A stretch of DNA of 64,000 nucleotides from Rhodophyticola porphyridii (lineage in GTDB: Bacteria > Pseudomonadota > Alphaproteobacteria > Rhodobacterales > Rhodobacteraceae). A program made the position numbers and the translations under genes. The stretch covers positions 186,001 through 250,000 of the forward strand of contig NZ_RCNT01000004.1 in assembly GCF_003688285.1 (NCBI RefSeq), in the 5' to 3' direction. Positions 6,901-15,147 of the stretch are shown piece by piece; positions within the stretch are counted from its first letter, which is position 1; each line of letters starts with the position of its first letter. The notes under the pieces were generated by a model. It searched no databases. It was not told the DNA's origin and saw nothing but the letters and a program-made list of their open reading frames with translations.

Positions 6901-8226
6901 TCAGGCCCGGCCACGCAGCATCGCGTTATAGGTGGCTTTCAGACCGATCTCCTTGATCAGCCAGCTGACCCACAATTCCTCAAGCGGCGCGATGATGCCC
7001 GGGAAACTGGGAACCAGATCGTTGTTGTAATCGAACTCGATCAGCATCGCGCGGCCCACCCGCGTGATCAGCGGGCAGGAGGTATAGCCGGTATAGATAT
7101 GATCCGTCTGCCCCCCGGCGATCTGCGCGATCAACTGGTCCTCGACCACGGGCACCTGCCATTTCGCGCTGGCCGCGGTCTTGCCCTTGGGCACACCGGC
7201 CACGTCGCCAACCGCAAACACCGTGTCGTGACGGGTATGGCGGAGCGTGTATTGATCGACCTCGATCCAGCCCTGTTCCCCGTTCGCGCCGGTCTGCCAG
7301 GACAGCCCGCCGTCGCGCACCACCTGCGCCGCGCGCATCGGCGGAATGACATTGGTGAAATCGAACGCGATCTCCTCGCTGCCGCCATCAGGAGTGCGGA
7401 ATGTCGCGATCTTCCGGCCCGGGTCAATTGCCGTCATCACCCTGTTGTAGCGGGTGTCGAAGCCTTGCCGGTCGTACAGCATACGGACCTTCTCGTTCAC
7501 GATGGGGACGCCGAAAAGCGAACCGGAATGAGCACAATAGATAATCTCCATCCGGTCCCGGGTGCCTTTGCGCCGGGCATAGTCATCGGTCAGGAAGGTG
7601 TATTTCAGGGGCGCGCCGGCGCATTTCATTTCCGTCGCGGGCCGGGTGAACAGCCCCACGCCACCCTCGTCGGTGAACCGGTCCATTTCGCGCCAGGTCG
7701 CTTCCGCCTCTTCGGGGCCCGCATAGACAGAGCCGATACCGTTCTGGCCGATCAGATCGCGGGACATCCCCTCGATCCCCTCGTAATGCAGCTCCAGCCC
7801 CGAGGCGACGATCAGATAATCATAGTCGAGCCTGTCCCCGGTGGATGTGGTGACGCGCTTCGCTTCGGGGTCGATGCCGGTCGCCGCGCCCTCGATCCAT
7901 GTGATGCCGCGCGGCAGCCAGTCCGCCGTGGCCGATACCGAGTATTCCGCCGGACGCAGCCCCGCCGCGATCAGCGTGAAACCCGGCTGATAAAGATGCC
8001 GCTGGCGCGGGTCGACGATGGTGATCTGCGCGCCGTCGATCCGGGTGCTGAGCCGGTTGGCAATGGCCGTGCCCGCCGCCCCGGCCCCGATGATCACGAT
8101 CCGGGCACTGCTCTGGATGGTCTGCGCCCTGGCCGCGGGCGCGGATGGCAGCGCGCTGATGGCCCCGCCTGCCGCGATCAGGCCCAAGAGACGGCGACGT
8201 GTTTCGAAATCGGGTTGGTCAGGCAT
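6901..8226 (-). CDS. sqr: Sulfide:quinone oxidoreductase, type II, Tat-exported
   Basis: A 441-residue FAD-dependent pyridine-nucleotide-disulfide oxidoreductase. A twin-arginine signal is seen at residues 9-35 (FETRRRLLGLIAAGG, then an alanine-rich h/c region), followed by the FAD-binding motif GAGAAG at 47-52. Cys202 in KCAGAP and Cys384 in YTSCPL are the two redox cysteines shared with human SQOR; the third cysteine of type I enzymes is absent (ASGLE at 141-145). The C-terminus (YNAMLRGR) also resembles SQOR. The enzyme would oxidise sulfide to persulfide at the periplasmic face and reduce quinone. ATG 8224-8226 follows GGAGAGGACAG; an open frame reaching 8547 has no family similarity. An FNR-type site lies upstream. 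Confidence 0.88.
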   Translation of the reverse strand: MPDQPDFETRRRLLGLIAAGGAISALPSAPAARAQTIQSSARIVIIGAGAAGTAIANRLSTRIDGAQITIVDPRQRHLYQPGFTLIAAGLRPAEYSVSATADWLPRGITWIEGAATGIDPEAKRVTTSTGDRLDYDYLIVASGLELHYEGIEGMSRDLIGQNGIGSVYAGPEEAEATWREMDRFTDEGGVGLFTRPATEMKCAGAPLKYTFLTDDYARRKGTRDRMEIIYCAHSGSLFGVPIVNEKVRMLYDRQGFDTRYNRVMTAIDPGRKIATFRTPDGGSEEIAFDFTNVIPPMRAAQVVRDGGLSWQTGANGEQGWIEVDQYTLRHTRHDTVFAVGDVAGVPKGKTAASAKWQVPVVEDQLIAQIAGGQTDHIYTGYTSCPLITRVGRAMLIEFDYNNDLVPSFPGIIAPLEELWVSWLIKEIGLKATYNAMLRGRA

Positions 8227-8265
8227 CTGTCCTCTCCCCCAAGGTACAGTAATTGGCTTCCGGTG

Positions 8266-8275
8266 ATATAGTATA
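8266..8275 (-). promoter_or_regulatory. sqr: Candidate -10 region of sqr
   Basis: The minus strand reads TATACTATAT here. A -10 hexamer at 8266-8271 would put the start of transcription near 8259, with the centre of the FNR-type site at about -41.5, the classical activating position. Confidence 0.45.
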
Positions 8276-8293
8276 CAGAGACAACCATTAACA

Positions 8294-8307
8294 TTGATGT
8301 AGATCAA
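8294..8307. promoter_or_regulatory. FNR/CRP-family binding site between sqr and speD
   Basis: TTGATGTAGATCAA is a perfect TTGAT-N4-ATCAA palindrome, the consensus of FNR-type regulators (FnrL, NnrR/DNR) in Rhodobacteraceae. It is 68-81 bases upstream of the sqr start and 89-102 bases upstream of the speD start, in a divergent region. Confidence 0.8.
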
Positions 8308-8395
8308 ACCGGCTGAAACCGCTTGATCCGACTCGCCCGCCTGAATAGCCAGAACGGACCACACCGCCCGCAGATACCGAAAGGTCGGCCCTTCA

Positions 8396-8779
8396 TTGCC
8401 CGACGCCACCTCACCTGCCCAAGCCTTTGGCACCCATCTTCTGATCGAACTGACCGGCGGCACGGGTCTGGATGATGCCGCGCGGGTCGAACGGGCTTTT
8501 CGCGATTGCGTGGCGGCCTGCGGAGCGACGTTGCTGCATCTGCACACGCACCGGTTTGAGCCCTACGGGATCACCGGCGTCGCCATGCTGGCCGAAAGCC
8601 ACATCACAGCGCATACATGGCCCGAAATCGGCTATGGCGCGTTCGACGTGTTCATGTGTGGCACCGCCACGCCCTGGCCCGCCGTCGATATATTGCGGCG
8701 CACCTTTTCGGCCACCGACATTTGGGTCAGCAAGATCGAACGGGGCCCGGGCGGCGCCAAAAACCTTGCGGCGGAGTAA
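8396..8779 (+). CDS. speD: S-adenosylmethionine decarboxylase proenzyme
   Basis: A 127-residue class 1 (prokaryotic, SpeH-type) AdoMet decarboxylase, which makes decarboxylated SAM, the aminopropyl donor for spermidine. The processing site is Glu67-Ser68 in LAESHITAHTWPE, where Ser68 would become the pyruvoyl group; His73 and Cys88 sit at the same spacings (+5 and +20) as the catalytic His and Cys of characterised short enzymes. The start appears to be TTG at 8396; no ATG or GTG fits and the strand before it shows no clear ribosome binding site. Its partner aminopropyltransferase gene is not in the window. Divergent from sqr. Confidence 0.9.
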   Translation: MPDATSPAQAFGTHLLIELTGGTGLDDAARVERAFRDCVAACGATLLHLHTHRFEPYGITGVAMLAESHITAHTWPEIGYGAFDVFMCGTATPWPAVDILRRTFSATDIWVSKIERGPGGAKNLAAE

Positions 8780-8782
8780 CCG

Positions 8783-9205
8783 TCAGCGCTCGGGCGGGAT
8801 CGAATAGGTCAGCGTCGCGCGCGCCACCGGCTTGTCGCCGCCTTCGGAATAGATCAGGCAATCGCCCACCGCCAGAGCCCGGCCCAGCTTCAGGAGGGTC
8901 GTATGGCCGATCAGATCCGCGCCCGCCACCGGCTTGCGCATGAAATCGATGGAGCAATTCGTGGTCACGGCCAGCGCCTTGGGTCCGATCATCGCCAGAA
9001 CCGCCAGATAGACACCCACATCGGCCAGCGAAAACATCGTCGGACCCGACACCGTGCCACCCGGGCGCAGATGCTGTTCCGTGACCAGCAGGCGCACACG
9101 CACAGTACCCTCGCCCAGTTCTTCGATCCGGAAGATATCGGCAACCTGTGGAAATTCAGTTGCCAGAAACGCCTGCAACGCTTCCTTGTCCATCGCCAAC
9201 GCCAT
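8783..9205 (-). CDS. PaaI-type hotdog-fold thioesterase
   Basis: A 140-residue protein of the hotdog thioesterase superfamily. The segment HLRPGGTVSGPTMFSLADVGVYLAV (about residues 44-68) is the PaaI-like pattern, with Asp in the central helix as the likely catalytic residue. The family hydrolyses acyl- or aryl-CoA thioesters. ATG 9203-9205 follows GAAGGGGG; an upstream in-frame start at 9259 gives only basic, unlike residues. It ends 3 bases from the speD stop (convergent) and is divergent from a crotonase-family gene, suggesting a link to CoA metabolism. Confidence 0.82.
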   Translation of the reverse strand: MALAMDKEALQAFLATEFPQVADIFRIEELGEGTVRVRLLVTEQHLRPGGTVSGPTMFSLADVGVYLAVLAMIGPKALAVTTNCSIDFMRKPVAGADLIGHTTLLKLGRALAVGDCLIYSEGGDKPVARATLTYSIPPER

Positions 9206-9270
9206 TGCGCCACCCCCTTCTTTCGCCCTAGGCTTCGCGGGTTTTCTGCGACTTGGCAAGGGAGTGCGAC

Positions 9271-10065
9271 GTGGCCGAGCAAATCTTGATCCGGGAAGAT
9301 ATCGGCGCGATCACACGCCTGACACTCAATGCGCCCGGCAGCCTCAACGCCCTGTCGGATGCGATGCTGGCACGGCTGAAAGAGGAGTTTTCAAGCCTGA
9401 TGCAGGATACCGGCCAGCGCGTGGTCATTCTGCGCGGCGCGGGCAAGGCCTTCTGCGCAGGCCATGACCTGAAGGAGCTGCGCGCAAAAAGACAGGAGGC
9501 CGACAAGGGCGCGGTTGCGATCCGCGACCTGTTCGATCGCTGCGCCGAGGTGATGCAGATGATCCCGCGGCTGCCGCAGCCGGTCATCGCACAGGTCCAT
9601 GGCATCGCCACGGCGGCGGGGTGTCAGCTTGTGGCCTCCTGTGACCTGGCCGTGGCGTCCGACGAAACGCGCTTTGGCGTGAATGGCGTGAATATCGGGC
9701 TCTTCTGCTCCACGCCGATGGTGGCGCTGTCCCGCAATGTGCCCCGCAAACACGTGTTCGAGATGCTGACCACCGGCCGTTTCATCTATGCCAATCGCGC
9801 CGCCGAACTTGGCCTGATCAACAAATCCGTCCATTCCGAGGCGCTGGAAAGCGAGACGATGGACCTCGCCGAGACCATCGCCGCCAAACTCGGCAGCGCC
9901 GTGACGGTCGGCAAGCGCGCTTTTTACGAACAGCTGGAACTGCCTTTGAACGCAGCCTACGAGATGACCGGGGCGGTCATGGTGGAAAACATGCAGAATA
10001 ACGACACAGCCGAAGGAATCTCGGCATTTCTTGAAAAGCGGGTCCCGAACTGGTCGCAAGACTGA
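9271..10065 (+). CDS. Crotonase-family protein (ECHDC3-like), lacking both catalytic glutamates
   Basis: A 264-residue enoyl-CoA hydratase/isomerase superfamily protein. The CoA and oxyanion-hole segment GKAFCAGHDLKEL is at about residues 58-70. The two hydratase glutamates are not conserved: the usual GGGCE is AAGCQ, and the FGxPE segment is FGVNGVNIGLFCSTP, the pattern of the ECHDC3 subgroup. Hydratase activity is therefore doubtful. The start is GTG 9271 with GGAG 6 bases upstream. It is divergent from the thioesterase gene. Confidence 0.82.
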   Translation: MAEQILIREDIGAITRLTLNAPGSLNALSDAMLARLKEEFSSLMQDTGQRVVILRGAGKAFCAGHDLKELRAKRQEADKGAVAIRDLFDRCAEVMQMIPRLPQPVIAQVHGIATAAGCQLVASCDLAVASDETRFGVNGVNIGLFCSTPMVALSRNVPRKHVFEMLTTGRFIYANRAAELGLINKSVHSEALESETMDLAETIAAKLGSAVTVGKRAFYEQLELPLNAAYEMTGAVMVENMQNNDTAEGISAFLEKRVPNWSQD

Positions 10066-10138
10066 TACCCCTAGACAAGGGCAGTGAGGCTCGGAACAAG
10101 CCGGCGGATGACCGGCAGCACGGATCGGGGCAGAACAC

Positions 10139-10858
10139 ATGACATTCAGACTATTGCCGGCGCTCGCGCTGGCCTTCTTTGGCACATCTGCCTTTGCGCA
10201 AAGCCTTGATGGCGCAAGCATCGTTTTAGAACAGCAGCATTATGACGATGGAGGGGGCTTTACCGTCACCTCGCGCGAAATCGGCGCGGATATCGCTTTC
10301 GCCTTCAACGGCGGCTTCGGCATGCAACTGGGCTTTGCCCACTCGTCCGAAACCGACAGTTCCGACCCGTTTCTGGATTTCCAGTCGGACAATTCCTACG
10401 CGCTGCATCTCTTCTACGATGCCTCCGACGCGGTTCGGCTTGGCGTACTGGCCGCTGCCGACACGTTCAACGATGGCGACCGGTTCCTTGGGATTGAAGG
10501 GATTTTCCTCAATGACCGGGTGCGTGCCGAGGCGCGGATCGGGCGTTTCATCTCGGATGTGGAGCCTGCAAATCTCTACGAACTCCACGGGGCCTACGCG
10601 CTGACCGACAGGGTTCGCCTGCTCGGCATGCTGCGCCGGGTCGATTTTGACGATAGCCTCGGCCATTACAATCTGGGCTCGCTCGGCTTTGGCTTTGGTG
10701 TGACCGAGAGCGCGGAGTTTTATGCCATCTACGCCCGCCACGAGAACGATTTCGGCACCGTCACCGATGTCTATAACGGCGACGTGGTGAGCTTTGGATT
10801 GCGCGTGACCTTCGGGCCGCGAAACGACCGGATGTTCACCTACACACCGTTCTACTGA
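10139..10858 (+). CDS. Secreted protein, probable outer-membrane beta-barrel
   Basis: A 239-residue protein with a Sec signal peptide (cleavage after AFA near residue 20). The mature part is a run of alternating hydrophobic/polar strands rich in Gly, Tyr, Phe, and Asp turns, and ends in an aromatic residue (TPFY), as outer-membrane barrels often do. About ten to twelve strands can be imagined, which would suit a small porin-like barrel. I recognise no specific family. The gene stands alone between a crotonase gene and a convergent peptidase gene, with a strong hairpin 13 bases after its stop. Confidence 0.65.
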   Translation: MTFRLLPALALAFFGTSAFAQSLDGASIVLEQQHYDDGGGFTVTSREIGADIAFAFNGGFGMQLGFAHSSETDSSDPFLDFQSDNSYALHLFYDASDAVRLGVLAAADTFNDGDRFLGIEGIFLNDRVRAEARIGRFISDVEPANLYELHGAYALTDRVRLLGMLRRVDFDDSLGHYNLGSLGFGFGVTESAEFYAIYARHENDFGTVTDVYNGDVVSFGLRVTFGPRNDRMFTYTPFY

Positions 10859-10870
10859 GCGCCTGAATAC

Positions 10871-10908
10871 TGTCGGTGCAGCAGCAGGACGGCCCTGCCG
10901 CACCGACA
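10871..10908. terminator. Bidirectional hairpin between convergent genes
   Basis: TGTCGGTGC (10871-10879) pairs perfectly with GCACCGACA (10900-10908), and the loop can pair further (CAGCAGG with CCCTG). It lies between the stops at 10858 (plus) and 10941 (minus). There is no T-tract on either side, so it may be a Rho-assisted or mRNA-end structure. Confidence 0.6.
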
Positions 10909-10940
10909 CCCATGCGTCCGCGTTTGCGGGGGCACCGGGA

Positions 10941-12413
10941 TCAGAACCCGTAGATCTCTCCGAACTTCGTGTCCAGATACTCCAGAAGCGGCTCGACACC
11001 GACCGGTGCACCTGTGGCGTGCTCAATCGTCTCGCGCGGGGGGCGCATCCCGCCATGGCGCTGCAACCTGTCCCGCAGCCAATCCAGTGCCGGGGACGGA
11101 TCGCCCGTGGCCAGCGCAGCGTCCAGATCCGGCAGGTCGCGGCGCAGCGCCTGATGCAGGCACCCGGCATAGACATTGCCAAGCGAATAGGTCGGGAAAT
11201 ACCCGATGAGCCCCGCCGACCAGTGCACATCCTGCAAGACGCCGTTCGAGGGCTTGTCGACCGCCACCCCGAAATCGGCCAGAAACCTGTCGTTCCAGGC
11301 CGCTTCCAGATCCGGCACGGCCAGATCGCCGGCCAGCATCGCGCGCTCCAGATCGAAACGCATCAGGATATGGAGGTTGTAATGCACCTCGTCGGCTTCG
11401 GTCCGGATATGGCCCGGTGCCACGCGGTTGACGGCGGCGTGAAACGCCTCCTCCCCCTGCACGTTCAGCGCGCCGAACCGGTCCCGCATCCGGCCATAGA
11501 GCCAGCAGGTGAAGGCCCGGCTTCGGGCAAGCTGGTTCTCGTAGATCCGGCTCTGGCTTTCATGCACACCCATCGACACGCCCTGTCCGAGCGCGCTGAG
11601 CGTCAGATCCGGGGCGATGTTCTGCTCGTAGCAGGCATGCCCGACCTCGTGGATCGTGGAATAGAAGCAGCCAAACGGCTCCGCCTCGTCGACTCGGGTG
11701 GTGATCCGCACATCATGACCGCTGCCGGAACTGAACGGGTGCACCGCCTCGTCGATCCGGCCGCGGTTGAAATCGTAACCGAAGGCCCGGGCGAGCTCCT
11801 CCGACAGGGCCAGTTGCTGGGCTTTCGGGAACACGCCCTTGAGCGGCACCGGGTCATGACCGCTTTCGGCCACCGCCGCGCGCAGCGCCACAAGGCGCGG
11901 GCGGAGCACACCGAACATCTCGTCCAGCGCCGCGCCCGTCATGCCCGGCTCGTAATCCTGCAACAAGGCGTCATAGGCATCGCCGCCGCCCGAGAGCGCC
12001 GCAGCTTCCTGCTGCCGCAAGGACAGGATTTCCGACAGAACCGGCAGAAAAGACGCCACATCCTCGCTGGCGCGGGCCCGCGCCCATTGCCCATGGGCAA
12101 GTGCGGTGGTGCGCACGATGGCCGCGGATAGGTCGGCGGGCACTTTGGTCGCCCGGTCATAGGCCCGCCGGATCAGCCTGACATGGGCCTGCTCGGCTTC
12201 GGTTTCGGGGTTGGACGCCGCCAGCCACTCGGCCACCCGCGGATCGACCCGGCGGCCATGCAGCACGGCCTCCAGTGCGGCCAGTTCCTCACCGCGCTGC
12301 TCCACCGCCCCTTGGGGCATCACGGTCTCCTGATCCCAGCTCAGCCGCCCCATCACCTGGGCCAGCGCCTCGGTCTGGCGCTGAAACGCCAGAAGCTCCG
12401 CCATCGCGCTCAT
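10941..12413 (-). CDS. M32 family metallocarboxypeptidase (carboxypeptidase Taq type)
   Basis: A 490-residue zinc carboxypeptidase; the M32 family is about 500 residues. The zinc motif HEVGH is at residues 255-259 in YSTIHEVGHACYEQN, and the family segments HPFSSG (near 225) and ESQSRIYENQ (near 290) are present. It would act in the cytoplasm on peptides from the C-terminus. ATG 12411-12413 gives the family N-terminus MSAMAELLAF; the frame continues upstream to 12527 without family similarity and overlapping ctaA. It starts 5 bases after the ctaA stop, so the two are probably cotranscribed. Confidence 0.93.
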   Translation of the reverse strand: MSAMAELLAFQRQTEALAQVMGRLSWDQETVMPQGAVEQRGEELAALEAVLHGRRVDPRVAEWLAASNPETEAEQAHVRLIRRAYDRATKVPADLSAAIVRTTALAHGQWARARASEDVASFLPVLSEILSLRQQEAAALSGGGDAYDALLQDYEPGMTGAALDEMFGVLRPRLVALRAAVAESGHDPVPLKGVFPKAQQLALSEELARAFGYDFNRGRIDEAVHPFSSGSGHDVRITTRVDEAEPFGCFYSTIHEVGHACYEQNIAPDLTLSALGQGVSMGVHESQSRIYENQLARSRAFTCWLYGRMRDRFGALNVQGEEAFHAAVNRVAPGHIRTEADEVHYNLHILMRFDLERAMLAGDLAVPDLEAAWNDRFLADFGVAVDKPSNGVLQDVHWSAGLIGYFPTYSLGNVYAGCLHQALRRDLPDLDAALATGDPSPALDWLRDRLQRHGGMRPPRETIEHATGAPVGVEPLLEYLDTKFGEIYGF

Positions 12414-12418
12414 CGGTG

Positions 12419-13546
12419 TTATCCCCTTATCGATTGTGGCAGCGGATAGATGCTCAGGAACCGCGCGCGCAGCACCAGAACCACCAGCACCACCGCTCCG
12501 AACTGATGCAAAATCGCCAGATGCCACGGTGCCGAATGCATCACGGTCACGATCCCCAGAACCATCTGCCCGAACAGGATCACCGCCAGCCAGTCAAAGG
12601 CCCGCCGTGTGCTGACAAGCGCCGAACGCCGCGCCGCGAACCAGGTCCCGATACCGAAAAGGACCAGCAGATAGCCCACGATCCGGTGGAAGAACTGAAC
12701 CGTCCCGTCATTTTCGAACAGGTTGCGCCAGACCGGATCCAGCGCCCACATATCGGGCGGGGTGAAACCGCCCGCCATCAGCGGCCAGTCAACATAGTTG
12801 CGGCCCGCATCGATGCCGGCCACCAGCGCCCCGATCACCACCTGCAGAAACGTCAGATGGAGCAGCCCCGTGGCCATGCCCTTCAGGCGCCGGTCGCCGT
12901 TGCGCCGGGCCTGCATCAGGGCCGCTTCCTCCCGGCCAAGCGCCATCACGTACCATGCGATCAGCGCCAGGATCACGAAGGCCAGCCCCAGATGCACCGC
13001 CAACCGGTAGGAGGCGACATCGAGCATGCCGGCCTCCAGCCCGGAGGAGACCATCCACCAGCCGATCGCGCCCTGCAAACCGCCAAGCGCCCCGAGCAAC
13101 AGCAACCTCCCGGTCCAGCCCACGGGCATCCTGCGCGTCGCGAGAAAGCCGACGAAGCCAAGCGCCCAGACCAGCCCGATGATCCGGCCCAGCTGCCGAT
13201 GGCCCCATTCCCACCAATAGATCACCTTGAACTCGTCAAGACTCATCCCGCGGTTCTGGAGCTGATATTCCGGGATCGCGCGATAGGCGTCGAACTCGGC
13301 CTGCCAGTCCTCCGCGCTGAGCGGCGGCAGGGCGCCCGTCACAGGGGCCCATTCGGTGATCGACAGGCCACTGTCGGTCAGCCGCGTCAGCCCGCCCACC
13401 GCAATCATCACCACGACCAGCGCGAAGAGCACCATCAGCCAGGCCCGCACCAGCGCGCGCCCCCGCCCGCGCCCGCCGCTGACCCCGCCGGGCACCGCCG
13501 CGGGTTTCTGCGTCTCCGTCACATCTTCGAAAATACTCCGGCTCAT
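12419..13546 (-). CDS. ctaA: Heme A synthase (COX15/CtaA)
   Basis: A 375-residue inner-membrane protein with eight predicted hydrophobic segments that hydroxylates and oxidises heme O to heme A for aa3-type cytochrome oxidase. Family segments include GGLTRLTDSGLSITEW (about residues 46-61), EFKVIYWWEWGHRQLGR (about 105-121) with a heme-ligand His, and the second-half FFHRIVGY. The first 35 residues are a charged cytoplasmic tail. Start ATG 13544-13546. It is followed within 5 bases by the M32 peptidase gene. Confidence 0.95.
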   Translation of the reverse strand: MSRSIFEDVTETQKPAAVPGGVSGGRGRGRALVRAWLMVLFALVVVMIAVGGLTRLTDSGLSITEWAPVTGALPPLSAEDWQAEFDAYRAIPEYQLQNRGMSLDEFKVIYWWEWGHRQLGRIIGLVWALGFVGFLATRRMPVGWTGRLLLLGALGGLQGAIGWWMVSSGLEAGMLDVASYRLAVHLGLAFVILALIAWYVMALGREEAALMQARRNGDRRLKGMATGLLHLTFLQVVIGALVAGIDAGRNYVDWPLMAGGFTPPDMWALDPVWRNLFENDGTVQFFHRIVGYLLVLFGIGTWFAARRSALVSTRRAFDWLAVILFGQMVLGIVTVMHSAPWHLAILHQFGAVVLVVLVLRARFLSIYPLPQSIRG

Positions 13547-13700
13547 GCCGCCTGCCCCGCCTCGATCGACCTTTCGCCAGAGCTATCGCAAGCGCCGCGC
13601 CCCTTCAAGCGACGGCGGCATCCTGTCACGGAATCCCCGGCACCTTGCATTGTGCCACCCCAAATCGACGTGCGGCCCGAAGCGCCGCGCGCCCCCGCGA

Positions 13701-14435
13701 TCAGCGCGACTTTCCGGCCCAACGCACCATCTGCCGCAGGATCCCGTGCAGGATCTGAACATCCGCGCGGGTCAGGGGCAACCGGCCCCACATGTTGCGC
13801 AGGTTCACCTTCATCCCCTCGGCCTTGGTTTCGGGAAAGAAGAACCCGGCCGCCTCCAGTCTCTGCTCGAAATGATCGCCGAGCTTCTCCAGTTCCAGAC
13901 CGGTCGCGAAATCGGTGCCCGCCATTTCCATCACTTCCGGCGGCGCCTCCGCCCCTTTGCGGCGCCATTCATACGCCGTCAGCAAGACGCATTGTGCCAG
14001 ATTCAGCGATGGAAACTCCGGGTTCACCGGCACAGATATGGTGGCGTCCGCCAGAACGATATCCTCGTTCTCCAGCCCCGCGCGCTCGGGGCCGAACATC
14101 ACCCCGACCTTGCCGCCTTGGGCCTGAATGGCGCGCGCCTGTTCCATCGCGCGCTCCGGCGTCACGATCGGCTTGGTCAGGCCGCGTGCGCGCGCCGTGG
14201 TCGCGAACACATAGGTGCAGTCTCGGATCGCCTCGGGCACGGTGCTGTACAGTCCGGCCTCGTCCAGCAGCCGCCCCGCCCCGCTGGCCAGCGCCACCGC
14301 GCGCTCGTTCGGCCATCCGTCGCGGGGGGCCACCACCCGCATCCGGTCCAGCCCGAAATTCCACATCGCCCGTGCCGCGGCACCGATATTCTCGCCCATC
14401 TGCGGACGCACCAGAATAAAGACAGGATCGCTCAT
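13701..14435 (-). CDS. trmJ: tRNA (cytidine/uridine-2'-O-)-methyltransferase TrmJ
   Basis: A 244-residue SPOUT-class methyltransferase. The N-terminus PVFILVRPQMGENIGAAARA is the TrmH/TrmJ motif 1; GVMFGPERAGLENEDI (about residues 110-125) is motif 2 and SLNLAQCVLLTAYE (about 142-155) is motif 3, together forming the trefoil knot that binds SAM. The extra C-terminal helical part (about 80 residues) is typical of TrmJ, which methylates position 32 of tRNAs. Start ATG 14433-14435. Divergent from the ThiE-like gene. Confidence 0.9.
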   Translation of the reverse strand: MSDPVFILVRPQMGENIGAAARAMWNFGLDRMRVVAPRDGWPNERAVALASGAGRLLDEAGLYSTVPEAIRDCTYVFATTARARGLTKPIVTPERAMEQARAIQAQGGKVGVMFGPERAGLENEDIVLADATISVPVNPEFPSLNLAQCVLLTAYEWRRKGAEAPPEVMEMAGTDFATGLELEKLGDHFEQRLEAAGFFFPETKAEGMKVNLRNMWGRLPLTRADVQILHGILRQMVRWAGKSR

Positions 14436-14532
14436 GCCGCCCGTCTAGTGCCGCACAGGTCGCCGCGCAATCCCCCCATTGTTCGGCTGGGCCGAACCCG
14501 CTATCACCCCCGCCAGACCGAAGGACAGCGCC

Positions 14533-15147
14533 ATGACCGAAACCCCGCAGCTTTACCTGATCACGCCCCCCGTTTTCGACCCGCAGGCCTTTGCGCCGCG
14601 TCTGGCGGCCGTGCTCGACGCGCATCCCGTCGCCTGCCTGCGCCTGACGCTGGCCACCAGCGACGAAACCGACGTGACCCGCGCGGCGGACGCGCTGCGT
14701 GAGGTGGCCCATGCCCGCGACGTACCGCTGGTCATCACCACCCATCTGCAACTGGTCGAGAAGCTGGGGCTTGACGGCGTGCATCTGACCGATGGGGCCC
14801 GTTCGGTTCGCAAGACCCGGAAAGAGCTGGGCGCCGACCCCATCGTCGGCGCCTTCTGCGCGGCCTCCTCCCATGAGGGAATGACCGCCGGCGAGGCGGG
14901 CGCCGATTACATCGCCTTCGGTCCGGCCGGCGACAGTGCGCTCGGCGATGGCACGCGGGCCGGGCATGATCTGTTCGCCTGGTGGTCCGAGATGATCGAG
15001 CTTCCGGTGGTCGCCGAGGGTGCACTCGATACGGGGCTGATCGAAACGCTTGCCCCGGTTGTCGATTTCTTCGCCATCGGAGAGGAAATCTGGCGCGAAG
15101 ACGATGCCCCCGCCAGCCTCAGCCGGCTGACCGCGCCGCTTCGCTGA
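14533..15147 (+). CDS. ThiE-like TIM-barrel protein with degenerate active site
   Basis: A 204-residue protein with the overall thiamine-phosphate synthase fold pattern (LYLITPP at the start, GLDGVHLTDGARSVRKTRKE in the middle, AGADYIAFGPAG, then PVVAEGAL). The residues that make ThiE work are missing: the QxRxK motif reads CLRLTL, the metal-binding NDD reads TTH, the pyrophosphate-binding T-x-T-K after GP is replaced by DSAL, and the GGI loop reads EGAL. Synthesis of thiamine phosphate is thus unlikely. AAGGA precedes ATG 14533 by 7 bases; an upstream in-frame start at 14479 lacks one. Its 3' end overlaps olsA by 29 bases, convergently. Confidence 0.75.
   Translation: MTETPQLYLITPPVFDPQAFAPRLAAVLDAHPVACLRLTLATSDETDVTRAADALREVAHARDVPLVITTHLQLVEKLGLDGVHLTDGARSVRKTRKELGADPIVGAFCAASSHEGMTAGEAGADYIAFGPAGDSALGDGTRAGHDLFAWWSEMIELPVVAEGALDTGLIETLAPVVDFFAIGEEIWREDDAPASLSRLTAPLR

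Noticed and set aside
6559-8271. A 570-codon frame antisense to sqr
   Set aside because: Same reason: antisense shadow with no recognisable domain.
12275-14419. A 714-codon plus-strand frame across ctaA and trmJ
   Set aside because: Low-complexity Pro/Arg/His-rich sequence antisense to two clear genes.
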